In this document: one piece after another, positions 19,741 through 28,637 of the stretch
How the letters are laid out: the number at the start of each line of letters is the position of its first letter
Numbering within the stretch: the stretch's first letter is position 1
From: Gracilaria gracilis
Taxonomy: Eukaryota > Rhodophyta > Florideophyceae > Gracilariales > Gracilariaceae
Reading direction: 5' to 3'
Length of the DNA: 48,546 bases
Assembly (NCBI GenBank): GCA_030374805.1
Contig: JARGSG010000077.1
Location: 1 to 48,546 of the forward strand
Position numbers and translations under genes: made by a program
Notes under the pieces: model-generated
What the model saw: the letters and a program-made list of their open reading frames with translations, nothing else
Databases searched by the model: none
What the model was told of the DNA's origin: nothing

Positions 19741-19970
19741 ACTGCGCGCAGTGGAGGAGGGATGGTTCACAAGCAACAACAGATGGCACAGAGGTCTACC
19801 CGGGCGCTCTCTGTCCGGGAGCTCCAGGGGTAATCGATGTGCCTTTAATAGGGATACTTGGCGACCTTTAGGCTAATGCTGACGTATAACTATCTTGATA
19901 AATCGATGTTAAGTTGTACGTCAGCGAGCGTGTTCGCACGTGGACCGTACGTGGTTGTACGCTTCCAACA
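19705..19970 (-). repeat. 5' LTR of copia element
   Basis: Same 266 bp as 14981-15246. It contains the first 12 codons of gag (from ATG 19740), so at least this part of the LTR must be transcribed 5' leader, as in yeast Ty1 where gag also begins in the LTR. Confidence 0.95.
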
Positions 19971-20087
19971 ACAGTATCTACCATGCGTGCGTCTGTGGAT
20001 GCACATCCACACTTCATCCATCCATCTAACCTCCCCGATATCATACATCTGACACCGCTCGGTCGCCGGTAGGGAGATAGTCAGCAA

Positions 20088-20525
20088 ATGGGCGCTGTTG
20101 CAAGTGTGCTTCCCATTCCCACTTCCGCCATCCCGCTCCGTCTCCCACAATTTCAAGCAACAATTTCCATCGCTGCTGTGCTTATCGTCTCATTGTTGGC
20201 CTCCTCTGCTCATTGCTCATGCCGCCGTTCCAATGGCATATTTTGGCCCCATGCATTATGCTCTCGGTGGTGACCGCTTCTCTGCGCCCATGGTCGTGCA
20301 TGCTTCTCAGCAGCTGACCTCTTGCATTGTGGAAATAACCCAATCTGCTATGAGAACTGCCTGGCTGGATCGGTCTCCATTCCGCGATGCAGTAGTTTTG
20401 CGACTAGTCCGGCCCGCCGCGATTGCTGTCAATACGAGTGCATTGTGGTTAGGAATAATAACTATTGCCTCAGCTCTTGCTTGGATGGAAGAGTCAGCCC
20501 GGGCACGTGTTCCTCGGTTGCGTAG
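20088..20525 (+). pseudogene. Small secreted Cys-rich protein frame, broken by TGA
   Basis: One reading frame from ATG 20088 to TAG 20525 with a single TGA at 20271. The start encodes a hydrophobic signal-peptide-like core (SIAAVLIVSLLASSAHC). After the TGA come 12 Cys in about 85 residues, with a duplicated motif NN..(Y)C..(N/S)CL(A/D)G.VS....CSS (around residues 80-105 and 120-145). I found no GT-AG intron that removes the TGA and keeps the frame. Alternatives are a pseudogene, a sequencing error, selenocysteine, or the overlapping 181-codon ORF in the next frame (20098-20643) being the real gene. The family is not recognised. It lies 117 bp from the copia insertion. Confidence 0.4.
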
Positions 20526-23450
20526 AGCGTGCTGTTGCTGTGTCTACTATTCAAGTGGAAACGCAATACCCCAAAGGTTGTGCTCGGAGTCAACCGTCGT
20601 TGTTCGTCACCAAGTCAGTGGTCGGTCTTTGACAGAAGTGTAGTTGTTGCGCGCTATTGGCTTTTCGAAACAAGGCTCGTTCGTACAGAAGTTGGTTTAG
20701 AAACGTGAATCTCATTTGGGTCAGCACCGTTTTCTCAAAGTAAGCCATGTAGTTTTGTAACGGTGATAAAACTTCTTCCTATTACATTTAGAAAGCGAAC
20801 AGTGCAACAAAGTAGAGCATTTTAGATAGCAGTGCTACGCTGTACCTTTTTTGCAGTAGTGCGTGGCACTAAACCTTGCGGGGGGAGTTTGTCCAGATCA
20901 TGCACGATGCTTGGATTCATGAGGTGAACATCAGTCGGTTGGAGGATGTTCAAATCTCGTACCAGGAGCCTGGGGCAGCCCAATGGATGCGATCTTGAGA
21001 ACGCTCAAGTGTTGTGAGATCTCACGATACAACGAAAATATCTCCTTCTTTTCGCTCCGAGTGCTGGCCAAGCTCGGTAGCAAAGTTGTGATTGTCATGG
21101 CGTATACGTCAGCGAATGGTAGATACTAACGGTACGCAAAGCTCGCAAGAAAGCATGAAGATCATCATTCAGGTTTTTAGAATGGCGCTACGGCTTTGGC
21201 CCATTCAAACACCACATCATGTACTGTATGTACTCTTTGGATGCAAGATTCCATGCATCCGAGCTACGTTGCCGCTACGAATCTCAAGAGAACCTGTCGC
21301 GCCCGAGATCGAAGGAGTGGAGCGAGCTCAACTTCTCAAATTGAATGGGTGTGTCTTCCATGATACGCTTCCGAAACATTTTGTGCTACAGCAGATAGGT
21401 GACAGCCGTGCTTCGGAAGTGGCCTGGTTTTGGAGTTGGTGCCAAAACACAAGACTATCAGGTACCGTTGCTACCGTTGGTGTATATACCTGTAGCAACA
21501 CCAAGGCAAGATGACAAGTGTTTGTCTGTTGGCTGAAGTTTGTAAATATTGCCTGCCGCCACCTCAGGACAATATCACCCTCGTAGCCAGGTGATAATGT
21601 ATACATAATGTATCGCACTCTCGTGCCAGTGATACGAGGGCTAACCCTTGTATACTTGATGGTTGCACTAAACTTCATTCTCTTTCTCTGTTCTTCTACT
21701 CGCGGTTGTGGCCAATCTTGTTATTGATAGATTTGTAGCCGATTGTCATCATGATCTTGATCGTTATAGCCGTTGCTTCGAATGGGAGCCAAGCTTCTGT
21801 TCATACCTTGTTCAATAGTACAGCGCCATGATCATGATGATCATGATGATCATCGTGCTATCCGAGCAACATTCAACGGCAATGAGCGCATTGTAACGAC
21901 ATTGACTGCTTTACAACGACATGGTTCGAATTATGATCTGCTAAGGTACCTCCAACGACATCATTCTATGTCTTGTCTAAACTACCGAAGGTACGTTTTT
22001 CCTTGCGGTCTTCAAGTGTTCAAAAGACTTCCCAACCCATTCATGGTCTGGAAAGCATCTCTTTTTCCTCGCCAACCGCCCCCGACGACATTCTCGATTT
22101 CTTCACTTTTGGCGTAATCGTTGAACCCAAGTTTCTCGTGACAATGTTCTGTGAATGCATCACTTGGCCATAGCTCTGCAAAGATTTTCACCAAAAACTA
22201 TGATGAATCCATAGCAATCACCACAACCTGGATCCGCTCACTTGTGAAGCAACTTCTGCTTAACCACTACAGATTCAAATCGTACTTGGGATATCACAGT
22301 CCTCATTGTTTCTATCATGATGTTCTTGTTCTCATACCTCCAGACATGTGTATCATTGTGTATCGCCGCATGATGCTCTGTACATGTTCGATGAATGTAG
22401 AGGTGAGCTACTCGTTCAATGTAATGGCGACATTATGGAGAGGTCTTCAATGCATTGAACGATTTGCCAGCATCTCGTACACAGAATATTGAGGGCCATC
22501 GTTCAGGGAACTCAAAACAGGTTTACAATGTATTACATACAGTCAGTCAATGATTAAGAGTTGTCGTTACTTTCAATCTTCTGTTCTTCACCACTGCGTG
22601 TTGTTCTTCCTAATCTCCAGTAACCACAACGCATCATGGCTTCATCAACCACACTTACTCCTCGCTAATCGTCTCCACCACGATTTCAATTTCCTCACCG
22701 TTTGTGTACTGCTTGAAGCACCCTTTCTCGCACAGATCCTCATGAACAGCCTTTACCAGCCGAGACACATGCGTCCTGCCACTCCCCACATTCCCATACA
22801 CCGGAAGAAGCACTGCACGCAACCTTTCGAGGAATTCATACAACTTTCACAACGTGGTGGTGCCCACCTCTTTCGAGCACCACGGAATCTGATTGCAATC
22901 GGGAATGCACAGACGTCATGGCCTCTACCACGTCGGTCTTTTTCCCACGTTTTTGAAAAGGCGACATGTGCCTCGAACAAATGTGTACATTATGCAACGG
23001 TATTTCCCTTGCCAGAATGGAAAGCACAACTTGTGTCTGGTTCTTAATAGTACTTAAGCTGAACAGACCATGGCTGTGTTCAACCATTTGGGAAGTGGGA
23101 TACATGAACAACATGTTGCGTCTAACCTCTGTGTAGTACATCACCGAAGAAGATGAGGAAAGGCTTATTTTAAGCCAAGCTGTTAGCTGAATACTAAGAT
23201 TCCGCAGCAGCTTCAGCGCTATGCGCGTTGTTCGGAGGTGATGAGGGATGGACTTGACGAATGAAAGGGCGTGAAAAGTCATCGCGAGAAAAGTAGGGAC
23301 GACAAAGTTGACGAAGAGCTGAACCGAAAGTGATTTTGAGCAATCCGTAGTCGGAAACGTCGGGAAGAGTTCTTGAGAAAGCTTTAATCGTACGGTTAAA
23401 GAAACCTTCCGATGTAGTAGTAAACTTAAAGGAGCTTCTCGAAGAATGCC
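20526..23450. other. Intergenic stretch, no convincing gene
   Basis: ORFs here are short and lack recognisable domains. Notable items are two tandem hairpins at 21573-21635, an ATCATG-rich palindromic microsatellite at 21826-21856, and short minus-strand peptides with a Y...EEIE.VV motif near 22012-22194 and 22655-22843 that may be relics of one family. Confidence 0.4.
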
Positions 23451-24203
23451 AGAAAAAGCAGGGGCGTATTTCTGACTGACTAAATGGGGGTACCCCAAAG
23501 TCACTAGTCATTAGTTTATTACGGCAGTCAGTCAGATTTTAGTCATGATCTAGTCATCAAGTATATCACAAGAACTGTAGCGCATTTGGCACCATTGGGA
23601 GCATCATCTCTTCTTGGATATATCTCGAGCAACTTTGAGAACAGTTTGACGAAAAGGCAGAGGCAGTCGGATGCAAAACAGTGCCTTGTTGGTTTGCTCA
23701 CGGACAAGCTTTTTTGCAATAGCGCTTTCTCTGGGACACTGGGTGGAGTTTGCAGTAATCTCTTCAACGCTGTTGTCTACCTGATGCTTGGCGTTTCTCC
23801 TAAGAGTGAGATAAGTGATGAGGCCTTTCGTTTGGTCATTGAAACGATCGGTGAGACAAAAAAATGGTAGGAATGAAGGCAGGAAAGATGCCTGATCAAA
23901 CGGTGCCTTTGATGTTCGCAAGGAATGTAGCTTTTTTACTTGCCGCCGCCGTCGACAGCTTTGCTAGAAAGACATCTAAACTTTTAAGCAGAGTATTGAC
24001 TAGTACTGACTTGTTGCCGTCGATTGTGGTATGCTTTGGACAGTGTCACGGTGCGTTTTTTGTTTCATATCTGTGTATATAGTCAGTCATCGCGTTCAAT
24101 GACTAGAATGACTGACTAGATATAAAGAGGACGAGTCAGTCAGTCAAAGTCATTCATAATTGTAGGGAAGTCAGTCAGTCATAAATACGGCCCTGAGAAA
24201 AAG
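23451..24203. mobile_element. Non-autonomous hAT element with 8-bp target duplication
   Basis: The body is 23459-24195 (737 bp). The ends are CAGGGGCGTATTTCTGACTGACT and the inverted CAGGGCCGTATTTATGACTGACTGAC (each quoted only in part). The flanking 8-bp direct repeat AGAAAAAG (23451-23458, 24196-24203) is diagnostic of hAT. The ends match those of the large hAT copies at 27721 and 41990. No hAT transposase motifs are inside. Confidence 0.9.
23586..24082 (+). other. Coding-like segment carried inside the small hAT
   Basis: Two adjacent frames join at an A7 run near 23858-23864: the first reads LTDKLFCNSAFSGTLGGV and ends GETKKW, the second continues MVGMKAGKMPDQTVPLMFARN to 24082. Together they give about 165 residues with protein-like composition. 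They do not resemble a hAT transposase, so this may be a captured host gene fragment. No family recognised and no ATG at the start of the first frame. Confidence 0.35.
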
Positions 24204-24690
24204 AGAGACAGAGAAAGAGCGAGAGAACCAAACAGACAGACAGAGAGCGATAAAGAGAGAGAGAGAGAGGCAGCCAGAGAGAGAAAGAGCGAGCGAGAGA
24301 GGCAGCCAGAGAGAGCGAGAGCTCGAGAGGCAGATAGACAGAAAGCGAGCGTCAGAGAGTGAGAAGGAGAGATGCAGGCAGAGAGGGAGCGAGAGAGACA
24401 AACAGACAGACAGAGAGCGAGAGAGAGCGAGAGAGAGCGAGAGAGAGAGACAGGCAGGCGGAGAGAGAGAACGAGAGAAACAGAAAGCCAGACAGAGGCA
24501 AGCAGAGAGAGAAATAGAAAGCGAGACAGACAGACAGACAAACAGAGAGCGAGAGAGAGAGAAAGAGGCAGGCAGAGAGAGAAAGAGCAAGAGAGGCAGA
24601 TAGACAGACAGAGAGCGAGAGCGCGAGAGGCAGGCAGAGAGAGAAAGAGCGAGGGAGAGACAAACAGACAGAATGAGAGAGACAATGAGC
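24196..24690. repeat. GA-rich / GACA simple-repeat tract
   Basis: About 500 bp of almost pure purine on the plus strand, built from interspersed GAGAGA, GAGCGA, GGCAGCCAGA and CAGACAGA units in imperfect higher-order repeats. The complementary strand shows long Ser/Leu/Cys-rich spurious ORFs. The small hAT inserted at its left edge. Confidence 0.95.
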
Positions 24691-24699
24691 GAAGGATGC

Positions 24700-25671
24700 A
24701 AGCGTTAAGAGGGGTTCTAGAAGAGTGGTGTGGGAGCGAGCACGGGGGAGGGTGGATGCATCATTCACGCCCAGGCTTTTATACTCGTCAAAACCAGCGA
24801 ATCCAAGTATGTAGCACCATTCCCGTTTACCCACAATCCTCCATACAATTCACCCATATGATGGAGGGTGAATTGTACATCAGGTTGCGGCGAACCTACC
24901 ATGCAGTTGCTCGATGCAATGAATTCCCTTTCCGGCATCTCAAGAACAATCTCAATTTCGTCATCGTCTTCACCGGCATAATATCACTGTACACTATATA
25001 TGCATCCTGTACCGCCGTGATGACCACTGGAACTGGTGCACGTATCTTCGTACTTCTGAGCTGAAAGCTGAGCGTAGTACAGCAATGATGGTTGATGCTC
25101 CTTGACCCACACTGCAAATGCAAAAGTTCAACACTGGAAAGCTTAGGTCTGAGTTTGGTGAAGGCTTGTGTTGCAAGTTCGCTTCCACAGCTTCTGTCTT
25201 GTAAGGTTAGTCAAGTGTGGTCATATCAAGTCAGGTCAAGTCAGTCCGCAATGGTCAACGTGAAGCATTCTATCCCCTCCAACCCCTCCAAGCCGTACTC
25301 GAGTCTACGAGTAGCCACGCTCTTGGTTGGGGGTGAGGATGTAAAGACGTTGAGAGAACGCAAAGCAACAACATATGAGAATTCTCGCCCAACATGAAGC
25401 ATCCGTACCCTGCTTGTTGTCAATCAGTCGTCTCTAAAAGCATTACAAAGAGTGACCCTTTTTAGTCAAGTAGAGTCAGGCCAAGCCAAGTCAATTACAT
25501 GTAGTTATTCATTTAGTGAGTGGTCTACAAAAATGATCCGTATTGTTTGTTATCTTGTTTTCTTTCAGGTTAGCTTCGTCGCATTACAATATAATGCAAC
25601 CGAGATCATGCTCTACATTCTGTGGCATCTGTGCCAGTCGCCATTTGCATCCGTTCCTCATCCGTTCCGCA
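24700..25671. other. Intergenic stretch, no convincing gene
   Basis: No ORF with recognisable domains. Clusters of GTCAAGTCAG-like words at 25205-25245 and 25465-25495 resemble hAT subterminal repeats and may mark a decayed short transposon. A minus-strand peptide reading GEDDDEIEIVLEM near 24975-24935 resembles the two EEIE.VV relics further left. Confidence 0.35.
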
Positions 25672-26070
25672 TCAAAGCCCAAATCGCACAGCAGCGTTAA
25701 GCACCTTCTCCTCAACCCGCGATCCGTACCGTGCAGCAAACGCAGTGAAAGCCAACCGAGGTGAGTTGGATGCAACGCTCAGTTTCCGCACATACTTGGG
25801 GCTGTTCACCAGTTGAACACCCGATTCACACCCTACCACCTTGCAGTATGACTTCATCATCATGGCCCGGCCATCGAACCTCACGATATGACCTGGTGTA
25901 GCACAGCTGCCATGCTCGTCGCACAGCACGGTGGCCCGAACGTGATTGTCGAACAACAACTGCTCCGACGACAAATGTTGCAGGTGATGTACGGCAATAC
26001 ACGACGATTCGGACTCAGGACTTGGCTGCGGTTCCTCCGTTTCGGTCACTCCTTCTTGTCCCCTGGTCAT
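25672..26070 (-). CDS. Hypothetical protein, 132 aa, overlapping upstream secreted-protein gene
   Basis: ATG at 26070 overlaps the stop of the preceding ORF (ATGA, 4 nt). It begins with an acidic/Pro/Ser segment and continues into a globular-looking region with five Cys (CDEHGSCATPGHIVRFDG, SYCKVVGC) and a basic C-terminus. The frame is also open about 70 nt upstream of the ATG, with a basic RRRRKR stretch. It may therefore be the C-terminal domain of the same protein after a frameshift, a spliced exon, or a re-initiated second cistron. Family not recognised. Confidence 0.45.
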   Translation of the reverse strand: MTRGQEGVTETEEPQPSPESESSCIAVHHLQHLSSEQLLFDNHVRATVLCDEHGSCATPGHIVRFDGRAMMMKSYCKVVGCESGVQLVNSPKYVRKLSVASNSPRLAFTAFAARYGSRVEEKVLNAAVRFGL

Positions 26071-26819
26071 TGGGTAACAGCGTTTGCGTCTACGGCGAGC
26101 GGCTGCTTCTCTGGCTGCGGTGACAGTTCGGGATCGAAATCATCGAGCGCTTCACTTGTTGATTCTGGAGATGTTTGCGCATCGATATCGTCGAGCAGCT
26201 CGTCTGTTGGTTCTGGAGATATTTCCGCATCGATATCGTCGAGTAGCTCGTCTGTTGGTTCTGGAGATATTTGCACATCGATATCGTCAAGCAGTTCATC
26301 CGTTGGTAGTGGCGAAATTTCCGAGTCAGGATCATCAGGCTGTACTTGCAATGGTACTGAGGAGGTTTCACTTTCGACATCATCGGGAAACAGCTGCATC
26401 GGGGGAGGTGAAGGTTCAGAATCGACGGAGCCGACCTGAAGGATATCGTCAGTGGTTTCGTCATCTTCGCCAGCGTCCGTGCGCGTTATCTGTGGATTTC
26501 TATCAACAGCGACCACTGATATGCACCCACTGACACCGATGTCCAGCACCGACGCACACACTTCGCCTGCTTCGTCACAGTCATCATCGGACTCACAGAT
26601 CATGTCCGTGAGCTCAAGCTGTCCGCAAAAGCATTCTTCACGCCCGTCACAAGGACCAAAGGAAGAGGGGTCATCCAGGGGTAAGTAGTAGCATGTTCGA
26701 GTTCCTCGACATTGCAAAGCCGTGGTGCATGGGTCGCCGTTAAGGCCGGCGGATGCGGGCGCTGCGGCTGCGAAGGAGAACAAAAACGTGGAGACCAAGA
26801 GGAGGGCGACGGATACCAT
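26067..26819 (-). CDS. Secreted Cys-rich protein with acidic tandem repeats
   Basis: 250 residues from ATG 26819, chosen because it starts a clear signal peptide (MVSVALLLVSTFLFSFAAAAPASA, cleavage after ASA around residue 24); the frame is open upstream, but that part looks non-coding. The mature N-terminus holds ten Cys in about 70 residues (GDPCTTALQCRGTRTC, CFCGQ, CESDDDCDEAGEVC), likely a disulfide-rich extracellular domain. The C-terminal half is an acidic Pro-rich stalk of 16-residue repeats (PTDELLDDID..ISPE). Probably extracellular or wall-associated; molecular role unknown. The stop overlaps the ATG of the next ORF. Confidence 0.65.
   Translation of the reverse strand: MVSVALLLVSTFLFSFAAAAPASAGLNGDPCTTALQCRGTRTCYYLPLDDPSSFGPCDGREECFCGQLELTDMICESDDDCDEAGEVCASVLDIGVSGCISVVAVDRNPQITRTDAGEDDETTDDILQVGSVDSEPSPPPMQLFPDDVESETSSVPLQVQPDDPDSEISPLPTDELLDDIDVQISPEPTDELLDDIDAEISPEPTDELLDDIDAQTSPESTSEALDDFDPELSPQPEKQPLAVDANAVTQ
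26117..26335 (-). repeat. 48-bp coding minisatellite (acidic 16-residue repeats)
   Basis: Four to five tandem 48-bp units encode variants of DDID.(E/Q)(I/T)SPEPTDELL. The central copies are nearly identical at DNA level (shared ATCGATATCGTC core on the plus strand), so length variation between alleles is expected. Confidence 0.8.
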
Positions 26820-27712
26820 TGTGGGAGAGGGTAGAGCGTCTGGGAATGGGCTCTTCGTATTCGAGGCGTGCCATCTTACTCTTACTCTTATAAGGTGCCG
26901 ACGCAGGGAGGACGAAGGGACGACAGCCTTGAGGCAGGACGACAGCCTTGAGGCAGGACGACGGCCTTGAAGGCAGGCGGGAGCGCGATGCGATGGGAAC
27001 ACTCGGAGCACACTGATACGCTCGCGGGGGCGGCGACGAAAAAGTGCGGCATCAGCGGCGGTTGTTGGAAAGGGCAGCACTTGCTGGCGTCTGCTGGCGG
27101 CCCAGAATGTGCTCGACGGCCTATGCTTACAGCTTACAGCGGTGGAGCACCGAAGAAATGCGTCACCGACAAGTTTCGTCGGAGGCTCCCTGATCTCCTT
27201 GAGCTCGCTGTGACGTCATTGGAAGTGCCGAGACTCTCGTGTGCTGCACACTGACTTGAACGTGAGCAGATGACACAGTTGCGCCGCGCTGCATTTGTTC
27301 ATCCATTCGAGCCGCGCTCTCATGGCGGTGAAAAACATTGCGAGAACTTATGTTTTGGAAAGATAACTGTTTACATGGGCATTTCCAAAGGTATTCTACT
27401 ACTGCAAACCGGTAGTACCTTGACCAGAAAGACAGGCCAACATCATGATCTTTGCAACAACAATCCGCTCTCACCTTTCAATCGGTAGTTGGTAGTCAAG
27501 GGTTTGTGGTAAGTGATACGGAAAGGTGAACCGCGGATTGTTTTTGGTAGACCAACCTTAAAGCTCCGGCAGGTTTTTTATCCCGCCTGTATCTACTACA
27601 TCCCAATTACGCTCAACAGGTTGGCTCCTGCAGAGCGACCCCGCAACCTAAATTAACATACACAGACAATCCAGAAAACTGCAGATCAGCCCAAACATCC
27701 TCCTCGTGCACT
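26820..27712. other. Intergenic stretch, no convincing gene
   Basis: Contains GACGACAGCCTTGAGGCAG short tandem repeats at about 26910-26970 upstream of the secreted-protein gene. Remaining ORFs lack motifs. The 5' region of the minus-strand gene presumably lies here. Confidence 0.4.
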
Positions 27713-28117
27713 ATTTTGCCCGGCCCGTATTTGTAACTGACTGACTACAGTTCATTTCTGGTGACTTTTGACTGACTGACTACATATGGGAAGTTAAAGT
27801 CAAGTCATCGGTGTACAGCTATTACAAGTAAGCCTGTGTACGCGTGTAACACTGTAGACATAGTGTACGTCCCTAGCGCGCCTTCGCTCACGCGATGCTA
27901 ATGACATTAAATGTTCAAATTTTGATCGCTCGAACTGGAGAGCGATCAAAAATGGTCTCTCCCCCAATCAAGGCAACAAAGGATCTGGGCAGCATGGCTG
28001 ATACTCGTAGCCATTGCAATGTTCCTGACACCCCAGAAATCAGTACCACCGAAATCACAGCTCATTGTCTTATGAACAAGCACAAAGAGCAACAAAACCG
28101 GCGTCGAGCCAAAGCCA

Positions 28118-28637
28118 ATGTTCGAGGTTCCAGCACAAAAACATCTTTATGGAATACACTTGCCGCGATCTTTAAACAAAAACGTCTCAACCAGCAACAT
28201 TATAAAACACTACCGCAATAACCATCACATTCTCTACCACAAACTGGTTTTAATCAATCAGAAAAACGCAACTGAAAAAGTAATTGAAGTTGCGATCACC
28301 CATAAAAACAAACGTTTGATACAAACCCAAAAAACCAACAGCATTTCTCGATTTTTTCTAATAAAATCCTCTTCAACTGACATCGAATCTACGAAAAGGC
28401 AGCCAAGTCACGTCCGTCACATTTCAAACAGCAGGGCTCGAGCATTGTTTTCGTTGTGTTCGCTTACCCAACAGAGACGCCGTTCACGCGTGTTTTGTTC
28501 GCTATACTACAAAGGTTAATGGATATATTTGGTGGTTTTGTGCAGTTTTTAGAAAAGTATCAAATTCTTACGGTATTATTTGAGGTCTACACTGCGGTGT
28601 GCCGAATATTGCGTCGGTTTGTGGTACATGCTAGGAC
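28118..28637 (+). pseudogene. hAT transposase, N-terminal part, copy A
   Basis: Decayed BED-finger-like piece (NVSTSNIIKHYRNNH) in one frame, then, after a frameshift, the hAT block PTETPFTRVLFAILQRLMDIFG and the segment ending HAR just before the el3 insertion. The continuation is at 40169. Confidence 0.6.

Larger units (their letters stand above)
14976..19975 (-). mobile_element. Complete Ty1/copia retrotransposon with 5-bp target duplication
   Basis: The element occupies 14981-19970 (4990 bp) on the minus strand, flanked by the direct repeat ACAGT (14976-14980 and 19971-19975). The two 266-bp LTRs look identical base for base, and gag and pol have no internal lesion. The domain order protease, integrase, RT, RNase H defines copia type. 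It landed 55 bp past the stop codon of the NB-ARC-WD40 gene. Identical LTRs plus intact ORFs indicate recent insertion. Confidence 0.95.

Noticed and set aside
22836..23504. 222-codon minus-strand ORF
   Set aside because: Crosses the end of the small hAT element and has no recognisable motif, so it is not a single native gene.
24520..24545. CRISPR-like short repeats in the GA tract
   Set aside because: Units vary in length, have no unique spacers, and the context is eukaryotic.
24171..24834. Long minus-strand ORFs rich in Ser, Leu and Cys over the GA tract
   Set aside because: They are translations of a simple repeat; two frames are open for the same reason.
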